Of a stretch of DNA of 64,000 bases, positions 35,168 to 50,100 are shown piece after piece. This stretch comes from Branchipolynoe longqiensis. Taxonomy: Eukaryota; Annelida; Polychaeta; Phyllodocida; Polynoidae. A program made the translations under genes and the position numbers. The notes beneath the pieces are model-generated. The model was not told where the DNA came from, searched no databases, and saw only the letters and a list, made by a program, of their open reading frames with translations. Positions within the stretch are counted from its first letter, which is position 1. Each line of letters opens with the position of its first letter. The DNA lies in NCBI GenBank assembly GCA_030323885.1, contig JASIRB010000122.1, forward strand, positions 124,001 through 188,000. Direction: 5' to 3'.

Positions 35168-38100
35168 TATATAATGTACCGCAGTGACTGAACACCAGTT
35201 TCATTGCATCATGCTGTCTGATCTACAGCCTTTGCTCCTCAGGTAACTACATCGACTACACCAATAAGATTTGTTGGGTGTCCAATACCTACCACGTGCC
35301 CCTGAACGCTTTGACACTTCCGTCGCAGCCAGACCCTGGAGAGATGATCAACTATTACCAGTGGGTGCCCCTGATCCTGCTCCTCCAAGCCCTATTGTTC
35401 CAGCTACCCTGCACCATCTGGCAAGGTCTCAACAGCAAGGTACCATGGCGTGGGGCATTGCTTTCAGACACATCTTCTCAGCCACCCGCATAATAGACTC
35501 CTATAATCAATTTAGACAATTATCATGCATGCATGCACTACCAGCAAACCGAGTTAGTTCTGACATATTGCATATTTTAAGTTATGCCAGAAAAATGTGT
35601 TTTTTCTCGGTTTGTGTAACACTTACCATGCATTGTGCCTTTTTTTTCTTGTCTTTAAATTTTGTTTCCAGTTGAATAACATCTTTTTTCAGCACCGAGG
35701 TGCTGGTCTTCCGGCCTTAACAATTATAGTGCATATGGACTATTTATGGATGAGATGATGACATGGTATGAACAATATAGACAATAGTAGGTTAAAATCA
35801 GGCATTACACATATATTTTGCACATGTAGATTGGAGAATACCCATTTACCTTTAGACTATGTCAGTGATTTGATGATCATACCTGTGAGGAGACATTAAT
35901 ATAATGGGCATGAGTTGCTGATACAGGTAGTAGTGGATTTTGGAGTATGCAAATAATGGTTGCATGACTCATTTAAATTGTCTTGGTCAACTATAGCTTT
36001 GTCGGTAGTATCTGTTTTATTTGTTTAGTCAGGTGTTATAGGCTGGTGGGTATACTTTTGTAGTTGATATTTCTTTTACTCTTTTTACCAGGGGGGGATT
36101 TCAGAGAGGGAAAGGGAAGGGAGTGATTTGGGACTATGTATTTATTTCGGTTCTCAACTTTTATGGTCTATCCAGGTAGGTTTATTAATGTAGGCAATTT
36201 GATGGTTGCCTTTGATGTTATTTACAAACCTAATGTGTAGTGACCTGACCACACCATAGCATCCCTTAGACTGGCACCAACCTCCTCTATGTCTCTGTCC
36301 CTCAGACTGGGTACAACTTCCTGTAAGCCTCTGTCTGTCCCTCAGATTGGGTACAACTTTCTGTATGCCTCTGTCCCTCAGACTGGGTATAACTTCCTGT
36401 ATGCCGCTGTCTGTCCCTCAGAATGGGTACAACTTCCTGTATGTCTATGTCTGTCCCTCAGACTGGGTACAACATCCTGTATGTCTATGTCTGACCCTCA
36501 GACCTGGTACAACTTCCTGTATATATATGTATGTCCCTCAGTGTGGGTTACAACTTCCTGTATGTCTATGTATGTCCCTCAGACTGGGTACAACTTCCTG
36601 TATGTCTATGTCTGTCCCTCAGACTGGGTACAAATTCTGTATGTCTATGTCTGTCCCTCAGAGTGGGTACAACTTCCTGTATGTCTCTGTCTGTCCCTCA
36701 GACTGGGTACAACCTCCTGTATGTCTATGTCTGTCCCTCAGACTGGGTACAACTTCCTTTTATGGCATTGATGAGGATGAGATAGCACATGAGTCTCAAG
36801 GAGTGTTAAACGTACGAAGAATAGTTATAAAGAGGGATAACAAGTCCATAAAAACAGGGACATATATCCTCACGTTTGGCAAGCCTTTTCCACCAAAGGA
36901 TTTGAAAATTGGATACCTTAGTGTGAATGTGGATGTCTTCATCCCAAACCCACTTCGGTGCTTCCAATGCCAGAAGTTTGATCATGGCAAGGATAGATGC
37001 AAAAATGAAACCATCTGTTTTAAGTGCGGTCAAAAAGGTCACGACAACACCAGTTGTTCCAATTGCCTGGGTGACCATATGGCCATATCTAAAGACTGTC
37101 CTGTCTGGAAAAAAGAAAAGCTAATTAAGCAGATCAAGACTGAGAAGCGGCTAAGCTACCCAGAAGCTCGAAGTCTGGCTGAGGCGAATACTCCCTCGCC
37201 AACCACCAAGAGCTATGCTGCGGCAGCCAAAGCCTCCAACAGGACAATTGAATGCCAGACTGAACTGACATGGTTGACTGGAGGGAAGCCCACTGCCTTC
37301 ACCCCAGTCCCAAATCTGACACCGGTTTCGACCAAAAGTAATAATACTAATAATAGTGTTGCGGTGCAGACACTGGCCGAGCCAGTGATGCCCAAAAAGA
37401 AGAACAATTTGTCAGACCGAGTTCCGAAGGGATCTTTGACCCCTATGGATAAAACGTCCAGGGGGTCATCGATCTCCAAAAACTTAACGTCAAATAGATA
37501 TCGGGCGCTGACTGATATTGAGATGCCTGAGACTGGGGAAACCCGCAGTCGAAGTCTCTCCCTCAAACCAAAAGCGATGGGGAGAACACCTGTCATTGCT
37601 CCAAAATGACAGTGACAGGTGCATCTCTTATTCAATGGAACTGCCGAGGTTTTAGGAGCAACATCGAAGAGTTGTCTCTTCTTTGTTGCAACCTCAATCC
37701 ACTCGCTGTTTGGCTACAAGAAGCTTATATAAAAGCTTCTGAGAGTTGTAGTCTTAAAGGCTACACCATTCATAACAAGCACGTACCAGATGGAAACTGA
37801 GCCGCTGGCGGCTCCTCCATCTTGGTCAGACGTGATGTAGTATTACGCCAGTGTCGTTAGACACGACACTACAGGCTGTAGCTGTTCGTCTGACGCTGCA
37901 TAAGACTGTAACTCTCTGTTCCATTTACATTCCTCCGAGCTCCGAAGAACTGGACGCCCTTGTGGACCAGTTACCGTCCCCATACACATATTTGCATCCC
38001 GGCTACGGAACATACTCTGCCATCGATCTCAGCATTGTAGAACCAGAACTGGCGCTGGACATTTCGTGGAGGGTCTGGGATGACCTCTGCGGGAGCGACC

Positions 38101-41100
38101 ACTTCCCAATTATTCTTAATTGTGGGGGGGCATCTCCCCTAGAGCGAGAGAGGAGCTGGCGGCTTTGTAAAGCCGACTGGCCCACCTTCCAGACCCTATG
38201 TCGCGAGGAGTTCACTCCAGACATCAGTGACATCGATGCCTTCACTGAGATGCTGAGATGGATCGCAGAGAAAACTGTTCCGAAGACCTCGGCAACTCCC
38301 AAGCGTTTGACGCCTCCATGGTTAGATGACGGCTGTAGGAGGGCTATTAAGGAACGAAAGAAAGCTCAGGGTAAATTGCACAGGACACCGACTGCTGAAA
38401 ATCTAGCGCTCTTTAGAATTCTGCGCGCTCGCGCTCGCAGAACAATCAAAGAAGCGCGGAGGCAGTGTTGGAGACAAGTTGTTTCTAGCATCACAATGCA
38501 CACACCATTGGGCAAAGTGTGGACAATGATCAGGAGAATCAAATGAAGGGGAGGTGATTCTTCTGTAGTCCAGCACTTGAAAGACAACGACACCATTCTC
38601 ACATCACTCGACGAAATAAGTGAAGAATTGGCTCGCACCTTTGCTGGAAACTCGTCTTTGGCAAACTGCCTCCAGGGCTTTCGGGCCATCAAGGAACGCC
38701 AAGAGCGAAAGCTCTTGGACTTTTCCTCCGATGGCGAGGAGCACTACAACTCCCCATTCAGTATGGGTGAGTTGAGGTGTTCTTTGGAAAGCTCGCATGA
38801 CACAGCAGTTGGACCTGATGGAATTCATTATCAATTTTTGAAACATCTCCCTGGACATGCACTGAGACTGTTGCTTCAACTCTTCAACAACATCTGGGAG
38901 TTGGGAGTTGGGTGTCGTCCCCGCCTCTTGGCAGGAGGCGACAGTAATACCGATTCCCAAACCTGGTAAAGACCAGAGTGAAGCCAACATCTATCGGCCC
39001 ATAGCCCTCACAAGCTGCATCTGTAAAACCATGGAGCGCATGGTAAACAACCGCCTTGTCTGGCTACTGGAGTCAGGACACCACCTGTCCAACCTTCAAT
39101 GTGGCTTCAGACGGGGCCGCAGCACCCTCAACCATTTGGTGCGCATGGAGACCTTCATAAGAAATACTTTCCTTAAGAAGGAGCACGTTGTGGCTGTCTT
39201 TTTCGACCTCGAAAAAGCCTATGACACAATGTGGCAGCATGGCATCATGGAGGATCTTCATGCGATTGGCCTTCGTGGCCACCTGCCAATTTTCATCAGG
39301 AACTTTCTAGCCTTCAGGCATTTCCGCATCCGTGTCAAGACTACCTATTCCAGCCTACACTCACAGGAACTAGGAGTACCTCAAGGCAGCATACTTGCTG
39401 TGACCCTTTTCGGGGTCAAGGTCAATGGTATTGCTGCTGCTGTAAAGCGGGGAGGGGGGTCTCCTGTAGTCTTTTCGTGGACGACTTTGTTTTATATTAC
39501 AGCGGTGCTAACATGAATGTCATAGAGAGACAGCTACAACCAAGCATAAATGGGATCCATCGATGGTCAGTTCTGAACGGTTTCAAATTTTCAAAGACCA
39601 AAACAGTCTGCATGCACTTCTGCCTGCTGTGTAGAATGCATGCAGAACCGGAGCTGACCCTGGATGGGGATCCCATTAAAGTCGTTGAGAAAACCAAATT
39701 TCTGGGCCTCATTCTCGACCCAAAACTGTCTTTTGTGCCACATATAAAGTACCTGAAAACAAGATGCCTGAAAGCGCTAAATATTCTGAGGGTGCTGTCC
39801 AGCTCAGAGTGGGGAGCAGACAGAGATGTTCTGCTCTCTGTGTACAGAACCTTGGTTCGGTCATGAGTGGATTACGGCAGCATAGTATACGGTTCCGCAA
39901 GGAAATCATATATTGGGCTGCTAGACACGATCCACCACCAGGGCCTGCGCCTGGCCCTTGGGGCCTTCCGCACCTCACCGGTTCAGAGCCTTTATGTCGA
40001 AGCCAATGAACCATCACTTAACAACAGGAGAATCAAACTGGCCATGCAATATGTAGTCAAGATAAAAACTAATGCATTGAATCCTGCACACAATTGTCTA
40101 TTTGAGCAACATGACAAATCCAGGTATGAAGCCAGGCCGAATTACATCCGGTCATTTGGAGGCCGTGGGAGTGGATTTGGACGTGTTGGAGGATGCCAAA
40201 GTCCCAGAACATCCCCCATGGTCTTTGAGAAAGCCATCGGTTATCCTCCGACTCACGGAACTGAGGAAGTCTGGGACACATCCACTCGAGTACCAAGGAC
40301 TGCATGCAGAGATTCAAGGCCAGTTTGCAGACCACCTCTCCATATACACTGATGGTTCGAAAGACCAAAGCCGGGTAGCTGCTGCAGCAGTCTGCCGACG
40401 GGAAAAATTTGGTGTACGTTTGCCCGATCAGAGCTTGATTTTCACTGCAGAAGCCCGAGCACTCCTTCTCACGTTGGAGTGTATCGAGGTATCCAACCAC
40501 ACTAACTATGTTATATACAGTGATTCGTTCTCTTGCCTTCTGGCTGTTGCTGGACTGAAAATGAATCACCCTATTCTAGCAATGGTCATTTATAAAATGA
40601 ACCAACTGACAACGGATGGGTATGACATCCACCTGTGCTGGGTGCCTGGCCATGCCGGCATACAATGAAACGAACAAGCTGATCGGGCTGCGAAGAAGGC
40701 CCTGTACTGTGATCTTGAACCGTGTCTGATCCCTCACTCTGATCTGAAACCACTAATAGCCCCCCACATAAAATCCAAATGGCAACATGAGTGGGATGAA
40801 AACATTAATAAACTTAAAGAAATTGAACCATCTGTGGGAAAGCCACCACAGACTCATGCGGGAGGTCGGCGGGACCAAGTGGTCCTTAGCCGCTGCCGTA
40901 TTGGCCACTCGTGGCTTACACATGCTTTTCTGCTCAAGGGGGAACCTCCCCCTGAATGTATTGGGTGTCAGTCCCCGCTGACACTCAAACACATTTTACT
41001 AAGTTGCGTTGATTTTTTGGCCCTGCGCCAACAGTTCTACACTGCAGACAGTATGCATGACCTTTTTACTAAGGTAAAACAGGAAAACATTTTAGCCTTT

Positions 41101-44100
41101 TTGAGGGCAGCTGGACTGTACCACCTCATATAGTTTACTAAATAGATTCTATCAATTATTAATAAAACTTTTCTTTTTCTATGGGAATTTGTTTCCCTTG
41201 ACCACAAATATATGATTGTGAGCTTTCTAATTTAATGAGTGTCTATTGGCACATAATTGATTGTCTGCCTTTACATGTAAAAGCGATGGTTTGGACAAAA
41301 AACTCACATTTCTCGCCGTGAATATAGCCTATGCTGCCGACATGGCGTAAAGCAACCACCAATCAAAATTAATCCTGTATGTCTCTGTCTGTCCCTCAGA
41401 CTGGGTACAACCTCCTGTATGTCTATGTCTGTCCCTCAGTCTGGGTACAACCTCCTGTATGTCTATGTCTGTCCCTCAGACTGGGTACAACCTCCTGTAT
41501 GTCTATGTCTATGTCTGTCCCTCAGACTGGGTACACCTTCCTGTATGCCTCTGTATGCCCCTCAGACTGGGTACAAGCTCCTGTATGTCTATGTCTGTCC
41601 CTCAGACTGGGTACAACTTCCTGTATGTATATGTCTGTCCCTCAGACTGGGTACAAGCTCCTGTATGTATATGTCTGTCCCTCAGACTGGGTACAACTTC
41701 CTGTATGTCTATGTATGTCCCTCAGACTGGGTACAACCTCCTGTATGTCTATGTCTGTCCCTCAGACTGAGTACAACTTCCTGTATGTCTATGTATGTCC
41801 CTCAGACTGGGTACAACCTCCTGTATGTCTATGTCTGTCCTTCAGACTGGGTACAACTTCCTGTATGTCTATGTCTGTCCCTTAGACTGAGTACAACTTC
41901 CTGTATGTCTATGTATGTCCCTCAGACTGGGTACAACCTCCTGTATGTCTATGTCTCTCCCTCAGACCGGGTACAACTTCCTGTATGTCTATGTATGTCC
42001 CTCAGACTGGGTACAACTTCCTGTATGTCTATGTCTGTCCCTCAGACTGGGTACAACTTCCTGTATGCCTCTGTATGTCCCTCAGACTGGGTACAACTTC
42101 CTGTATGTCTATGTCTGTCCCTCAGATTGGGTACAAGCTCCTGTATGTCTATGTCTGTCCCTCAGACTGGGTACAACTTCCTGTATGTCTATGTCTATGT
42201 CTGTCCCTCAGACTGGGTTCAACTTCCTGTATGCCTCTGTATGTCCCTCAGACTGGGTACAACTTCATGTATGTATCCTATGTCGCTCAGGCTGGACTGG
42301 ACATCGGGGGCCTTGTGGAGGCAGCTAGCTCCATTCAGAGCCTCGAACAGAACCAGGACACCGAGAAGATCATGAACCACATGATCCGGCAAGTCACGGA
42401 CTACTTGAGCGCAGCGCCGGAGGTGCGGTGTGGGCGCCTGGCCAGGTAGGGCTAGCACTAATAAGCGTAGTCTGCCTGCTCATTCATAGGCTCCAGGGGG
42501 AGCAGCAGTCTGCTACATCATCATCATCATCATGCTGTCGGTCGCAATGCGACAAAGACTGCTTTTATTTCTTAACCGCCGCTGTTCTGTGCGGTTGTGC
42601 ATTTCATAAAAGATGCTTGCAACACAACCACCAATAACGCTCCAATAATGAAATCGCTAGGCTCTAAAAGTGGAAATTCCATGACACCATATAGCAATCA
42701 TTATTATCAGTATAGTGCATTATTTTAATAACTTCACAATGTCATTAAAGTTGCATAGTCCGATGGTTTTGAGTTTCTGATATTTTCTGAGATAAATATA
42801 TTAGGCTGATCCCTATAATCAATCTTATTTTAATTTGAAGTAATGTTTATTTTAAATGGCAAACTTTTGAGATATTTGAAGTGTAAGCATGCAAAATTAA
42901 TTTTGGCAAGCACGCCAAAATTTTGACACCATAGGCTTCTACAGTTAGGTCTATTAAATTGACTTGATCTTCCCTTCTATGTAGCGAAAAATGTTTAATA
43001 AATATACCATTATCTAAGTTAGATATGTAAAATCAAATCTAGATAATTCTTTTGGTTTTGAAAATGTGCGGTTTTCATCGGACTATGCAGCTTTAATGTC
43101 TGCAAAATATGAGGTTGTTCCGTTTGTGTGACAGGACTCGGGAGTTGGTGGCGCGGAACGTGTTCTGGCTGTGTGGGCGCACTTATGGCACGTACCTGTC
43201 GGGGGCCTACCTGGTCGTGAAGCTCCTCTACGTCCTGAACGCCGTCGGGCAGATCGTCTTGCTGAACGCCTTCATCCGCCGGGACTACCGTATCTACGGT
43301 CTGGAGGTTCGCACCCCGCACACCCTGAACGCGCACACTGATAACCAAGCTTTCATGTACTTTGTCATGCATTTTGTGTAAAACCACAAACCATTCATGA
43401 CCTCAGAATTAATCTCATGGACTATTATTGCTAACAATAACAGACGTCGGCCCAATTGTTGTGTACTCTTATTGGACAGATAAAATCCAAATGACTTCAA
43501 ATGTGGAGAAAGTGACAATTCAGCGTGTTCTCTGTGGTGTGTATGAATTATACATGCTGTTTGCTGTTGCGCTCGGCACTACTAGGAGAGTGCAAGGACT
43601 GATTAGTTCAGTAATAGGATAATATGACTAGATGGGGTGTCGAGCCATGGTGCCGGCGGCGGGGTCTCCCAGTGGAGCGGCACTAAAAAGTCGCTTTGAA
43701 GGTGCAGTCAGAAATTGGTGTCGTTCTGATATGACCTTAAGCGTTGCTAGGCTAAAACATCCCAATAAACCAAGCTAAACCAAGACATGTTGATAAGCAT
43801 GTGTCATACGCAGGTGCTGCAGGAGCTGCTTGGGTACCGCGAGTTGGGGATAAACCTTCGGTTCCCGCGTGTCACGTGGTGCGACTTCAGCGTCCGGCAG
43901 CTGAAGACGGTGCACCGGCACACCGTGCAGGTATGTTCACTGCGCACCTGTGGGTGGGCGGCAAGAACTCAGACCATGCGGTTGTCATCTGCGACGAATC
44001 ACCTTCAGCGCAATGTATTTGTCTTCATTGAAAGACTTTGATTGCTAATGATGAATCAGTTTCTAGACATTAAAGTTCGGCTAAAACTGACAAGAAAACT

Positions 44101-47100
44101 TAACAATTCTTCACTTCCCAATCCCACCGACTCTTCCCATGCAAACATCTGACCCTCCCCCATGCCCCCCCCCCCCCACCCCCCACCGGCACTCCCCACC
44201 CAACAACCTCGGACCCTCTCTTCCCCGGCTTACCCCCTTCCTCTCTCTGGCTCTCCGCGTCCCAACCACATTTCGACCTCATCCAACCACGCCGCCACCA
44301 GTTTCCGAACAACAGCTACTTCCATTCCCTGTTGGGTGCTCTCACCGAAACACTTAATGCAAGCAGTGCACAGTGCTTAGTCATGCACACACTAAGCCTG
44401 GAGCTTACCTGTGCTGCACCAATTCAATGCCTGTAAAACAAACAAGTATAGAGTACTTTAAAACATCTCAAATAAGCAAATACGCTACAAATAGTACAAT
44501 GCAATTCTCCCAAAGTTCTCCTATTCTGATACCACATTATATGTTTTAAATTATTTATCAACATAATAAAATATTAGTAACTGTCACCACATATAACTGG
44601 GGTATTAATGCTTCTGCACTTACAAATAACGTGTTCTGATGAATACAATAGGTACCCCAAAATCCTCAAAAATATTTACATATCACGTAAACTAGTATGA
44701 TTTATTTAAAATTAATTTTGTTGAAGCTAACTATTATCTGGTCATTGGTACGATATTGATCCCATATGGGGAATTACAACAAGTAGTCCTAGCTAACCCT
44801 GAAGTAATCTCAGTGCTCAGTTCTAAGCTCGCTATAGCTGGGACTTCTGGATTTAACTATTTGGTTAAGATTTTAGAAATACATGCAAATATGATGTGAT
44901 AGGCTCTAGAAATGCCACTTTATTTGTGAGAGAAGACAACACTACGTTGCTGCTCGCAGATAATGTTTGACCAGGAGAGACAGTCGTCCAAGGCTCGGTG
45001 CTCCCAGAATGCATTGCATGTATCGGTGCCCTGTACTCGTTGCAGTGCGTGTTGCCGATCAACTTGTTCAACGAGAAGATCTTCATCTTCTTGTGGTTCT
45101 GGCTGGTGTTCGTCGCCATCCTGTCCGTGTTCAGCTTATTACTCTGGCTCTTTCGCTGCATCTTTTACTACGACCGGGTCGACTACATCAAGTGAGTATT
45201 ATGCAAACTATTTCTTCATTTCCTCGGGTATATGCTGTGGGTAGTTTGGCTTAACATGTACTACTACAATGCACATCTCAAACGATCTCTATCTTGAATC
45301 ATTATTTGCGTTGTTTTAGTATCCTAGTTGACAAAGGTTATATCCCACTAAAGGCCCTGTCACACTACGACGTATGGCGGTGGCGTGTGCGTAACGTTTC
45401 GAAATAATTTGAAAATCAAAATAGGTTGAGATACGGCAAACATTTTGCACTGCAGGTGGTCCCAGTGACGCATGAAGCGTACGCATAGCGTATGCCTGGC
45501 CTATGCCTACTGTATCCCTAACCTATGATGGCGTATGCAAAGCGTATGACGACGTATATGCGGCGTACAGGGACGTTTGTTGATGGTTACAGGTGACAGG
45601 TCTAGCGCATGAGTAACCTACGCCGACGTATGGCCACCGTATGCCTAGCGTACCAGTGTAGGAGTAGCATGTGCAAAACGTATTCAAAACTTATGCGTAA
45701 CGTGTGCAAAGCATACGATGACGTATGTTAGGTCACGTGGTCGGTCAGTCGCTGCCAGGGTATAAATACCATGGAGAACCTGGTTTCTCCACACTCTGCC
45801 ACCATGCCACCTAAGACGAACACCACAGTTGCTACTGCTGCTACACCAGCCTCCAAGGCTGCTCTCACTGGAGGAGGACTAGGCCATGGGAGAGGCAGGA
45901 AGAAGCAGACTATACCAACTTCACCATCTTCACCATCACCAGTGTCCTCACCTCCCTCCTCACCTCACCACTCTCCAGAACACCACTCTCCACAACACCA
46001 CTCTCCACAACACCACTCTCCACAACACCACTCTACATTGGAAGAGATGGAGATGGAGATGGAGACGCATAGCCAGAGGCGGCCCCGCTCCAGCTCTCCA
46101 TCTCCTGCTTCACGTGGGAGCTCACATGGGTCATCCGTCGTCTCCACCACCTCAGCCTCCGCCTCAGCCTCCAACAGCACCTCCGGCTTCTCTGCCAAGA
46201 AAAAGAGGGTGAAGAAAAGTGAATTCTCTGTCGCTAATCGAGGAGGACCAGATGCTCAACTTCCTGCAGGAGAATCCAGTCATCTGGAACGTGGAGATGA
46301 CAGACTATCGCCGCTCCGACAGGAAGGGGAAGATGTGGGAGGACCAGGCGAACCGGATGGGGAGGACATCCGTCCATCTGCAGAAGTGATTCAAGCCACT
46401 CCAGGAAACCAACACGTGCCTCCACAAAAAAAAGAGCAGGGACGGACCGCCCAAACTAACTGAGAGGGAGCACTGGATAATGCAAAAGTTTGGTTTCCTG
46501 CGGTCCGTTGTGCATCACTGGCCGGAGCCCTGCAGAACTGTAAGTAAAAAATCTTTTATCCTTCTGACTAGATTGGGCTAGTGTGGGCGTTAGGATTCTC
46601 GTAAAACCCCTATTATTCTGGACAATCGATAAATGTTATTTACATAATGAATCTTGATAAATCAATTTAATCGTTTATCATTATATATTTGTGCTTTATT
46701 GTTGACTTGTGTTGTTTTTTTACGTCTTTTGTGGAAACATTGATTTGCATTCATGTTACTTATGTTATTTTATGATTTTGTCATGCAGGTGGCTGCTGCC
46801 TTAGATGCTGCGCAGCACGATCTGTACCTCTCCGAGAATTAGTGCGTGGATCTGGTGCTGGGGATGAAGGAGGACGTTACAGCCACTCGTCCCGCTCCAG
46901 TCCGAGAGCGGGGAAAGGGGAAGCGGGCAGCCCCAGATGACGCCAACCTCCTGACTACAATACAGAAGAGGGTTGATGAGTCTGGGGACATGCTGAAGGT
47001 GATGCAGCCGCCCCCTACACCGGCCATGACGGATGTGCAGCTTTTGCAAACTATGTACGGGATTCGCTGATGACGATGCCGGAGGAGCGGTTTGTGCACA

Positions 47101-50100
47101 CAGGGGCTGGGATCAACCGGATGTTGTCGGAGGGGGTGGAGGAGGACTGCCGACGCATGCTTCCTCAGGCTCCTGTGGCTGCGGCGGTTCCTCTGGCTGC
47201 ACTGGCTCCAGTGGCTGCACCGGCTCCTGTGGTTTGTGCGCCTGTGGCTGCACAACCAGCCTCAGCCAACGGCATCACCCTGGGCATCGCAGACTCAGGA
47301 CTATGTGCAGCAGTATATGCTGCAGCCGCATCTTCAGCCGCATCTTCAGCCTCAGCCTCAGCCTCTGCCTCAACCTCTGCCCATACAGCTGCTCCACATG
47401 CGTCATCAGCCGGTCCTGCCTCAGCCTCAGGTCGTGCACTGTCCGTCTGTGGGGATGGTGCAGCCACCTGCTGCACTCCGGCCACTTGGGGTGGCGGGCC
47501 ACACCATGGCCCCTCCAGGACTAACTAGGTGCCCGCCCAGCTGGTGCAGCCACTGTCGGTGTGGCCTGGCTGTCGACTTCCGGTGCCGTGGCGAGTTCGA
47601 CTCCGACACGAGTCTCCCCATGACAGGAACTTTGTTGGAGTCGGCCAGCCCAATGTGCGACGGACTATTGAACTTGTCGGGGCTGTCGGGGATCTCGGGA
47701 GTGTTGTGGGTCTCCAACTTGGACCTCTTCCCCTCAAAAGCCCCGATGTCACCAGCTGGGCCAGGCTCCAACGGGTCGAACGATAAGTGATTGTAAATAT
47801 GTGTAGATATGTAAATATTTGTAGATATGTGCATGTATGTGTAGATATGTAGTCATAGTTTGTATTTCTAGTAAAATCTTCTTATGTTGTATTGTTTATG
47901 TTTGTATGTATATATGTAAATATGTATATATATGCGTCAAGATGTCTTTCCTAAATAACTATTTTGTAAACTAGAATTTTTGTGCCCGCGTTCAATAATG
48001 GCATGCCATCATTTAATTGTTATAAATTAAAGTACAATTAAAGTAAAATTCAAACGTATATAACCACTGAAAATAAAGAATAATTATTATTAATATTAAG
48101 GACACAAGTCCATACCCTCTCTTTCCCTTTCCCCTTTCTCTCCCCCTCTCTCCCCCCTCTCTCCCCCCTCTCTCTTCCACTTTCTCTCTCCCTCTCTCCC
48201 CCTCTCTCTTCCCCTTTCTCTCACCCTTTCTCTCCCCCTTTCTGTCCCCGTCTCTTTCTCCCCCCCTCTCTTTCCCTGTGTTCTTAGTATGTATGTAAAA
48301 ATAGTATATTAATCTAGGTTATGTTTTCAAAAGTTTAATTCTTATAAAAAGAGAGCAAATTCATTACAAGTATTGTTAACTAGATTACTTTAATTAGGGA
48401 TAGAAAGAATATAACAGATGTAATTGTGTTTTGACATCTAAAAACTGATATCGTTTATTTGAACGAATAGACATATAAACATATTACCATCTCATAACAG
48501 TAGACATGTCACAACATAACAGACATGTAAATAAGCGATAACTGTATAGTGTAAGTTTTCATAAATATATCATAACAGTACATGTACACAGTGCATACAG
48601 ACAGATACAATGTTTTGGTACATCAGATCATGCTGTCTTGCCATGATAGTGCTCCGGCGGGCGAGATGACCCAGTCTTTAATTAGATTGCGCTGCTCCTT
48701 TCCTATCTGGGAGGCAGTGTTGGGGCTAGGTAGAATGTCAATGTCTGGCAGGTTTTGCCCCTCTCTCCATGCTCCGGGGACAAAGTTGTTGTTCCCAGTC
48801 TAGGGGCGATCCAGCTGCTGGTTCTGCAGCGCTGGGTAGCGCATCCTCATCAGGTTGTGCACAACCATGCATGCGGTGATGATGACCTTCATGGTGGAGG
48901 GGTGGTGCTGCATAGTGTTCAGCAGCACTTGGAAGCGGTTGGCTAGAATGCCAAAGTCATTCTCCACCACTCTCCTAGCTCGGGAGAGCCGGTAGTTGAA
49001 CAGTCGCTCTTCATTGGTCAACCCCCTCCTGCTGTACAGCTTCATCATGGTCCGCCGCAGGGCGAAGGCATCGTCACTGATGAGAAAATATGGTACATCC
49101 TTCTGGCCGTCCACGATCAGTTCAGGGTGCAGAAAGCCCATGGTGCCACCTTCAGTGCCCGCCTTCAGCTCGGACTCGTTATAGATCTGGGCATCAGACG
49201 CGGAGCCCATACCCCCAAGATCTGCCCAGATAAATACATCTACAAGCGCCAACAGGATCACAGAGTAAAAGCCCTTGTAGTTGTAGTAGAGTGTTCCACT
49301 CTTTGGAGGGCACCGGCAGGCGATGTCCTTCCCATCCATAGTGCCACAGGTATGGGAGAAGTTCCACTTCTCTAGGAATTGGTCCGCGATCGCACGCCAT
49401 CCTTGTGGAGTCGTCGGACATGTCATGACCTCATCTAGGTACTCGTTGACGAGGGCCTGACAGACTTCACACACTATGAGCGACTGTGTGTTGTGGGGGA
49501 CCCTCCACCCAAACTTCATGGATGAGTATTTGTTCCCAGATGCCAGATGCTGCAGAGTAAGGGCGATCTTCAGTGCAGGCTCGAGCGCCACCCGGTATGT
49601 GGTGCGTTTTTTTTTTATCCACTGTCCCACTCGTGCCACAATCTCGTCGAACAACTGGGGAGGCATCCGCATGAAGTTCACGAATGACACAGTGTCCTCG
49701 CTGCGGAGCTGGACCATAAGCTTGTCATACAAGCCAAACTGTGCCCACCTCCCGATCCAGGGTGTGACCCACATTGTCTGCCGCTGCCTCCTCCTTCTCC
49801 TCTGGAGACGGGCCGCCAGAAGAACCATGAGGTAGAGACTTAGCTCATGCTGATAAGGGGCAATTCTGTACTGATGCTGGAATTGTAGATGGAGTGTCTG
49901 GACATCCATCCTGTCTGAGCAGCCGAGCAGGACTGCCAGAAGCAGCCTGGTGGTGCCTTTATATACTGAGAGGCAACACGCTGGGCATACACTGGGCATA
50001 TGCTGGGCATACGCTTATCATATGCTATGGGTACGCCATCACACGCTAGGCTCGAAAGCTAGGTGTATGCTATATATGCCAGAGATATGCGGAGGACGCA

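Larger units (their letters stand above)
36759..41372 (+). mobile_element. 5'-truncated I-superfamily LINE inserted in the minisatellite
   Basis: The element starts in the middle of ORF1 and carries ORF2 with endonuclease, RT and RNase H, then ~240 bp of 3' UTR. It interrupts the 40-bp array cleanly, with TCCT on both sides (36755-36758 and 41373-41376), a short apparent target duplication. 5' truncation is usual for target-primed reverse transcription. The RNase H domain and ORF layout fit I/Nimb-like elements. Confidence 0.88.

Noticed and set aside
36347..37609. A 420-aa frame joining the minisatellite to zinc-knuckle protein
   Set aside because: It is a chance in-frame junction between the stop-poor array and a truncated LINE ORF1.
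47070..47834. Overlapping Ala/Pro/Ser-rich frames in three phases
   Set aside because: Low-complexity translations; at most the decayed tail of the Harbinger accessory gene.
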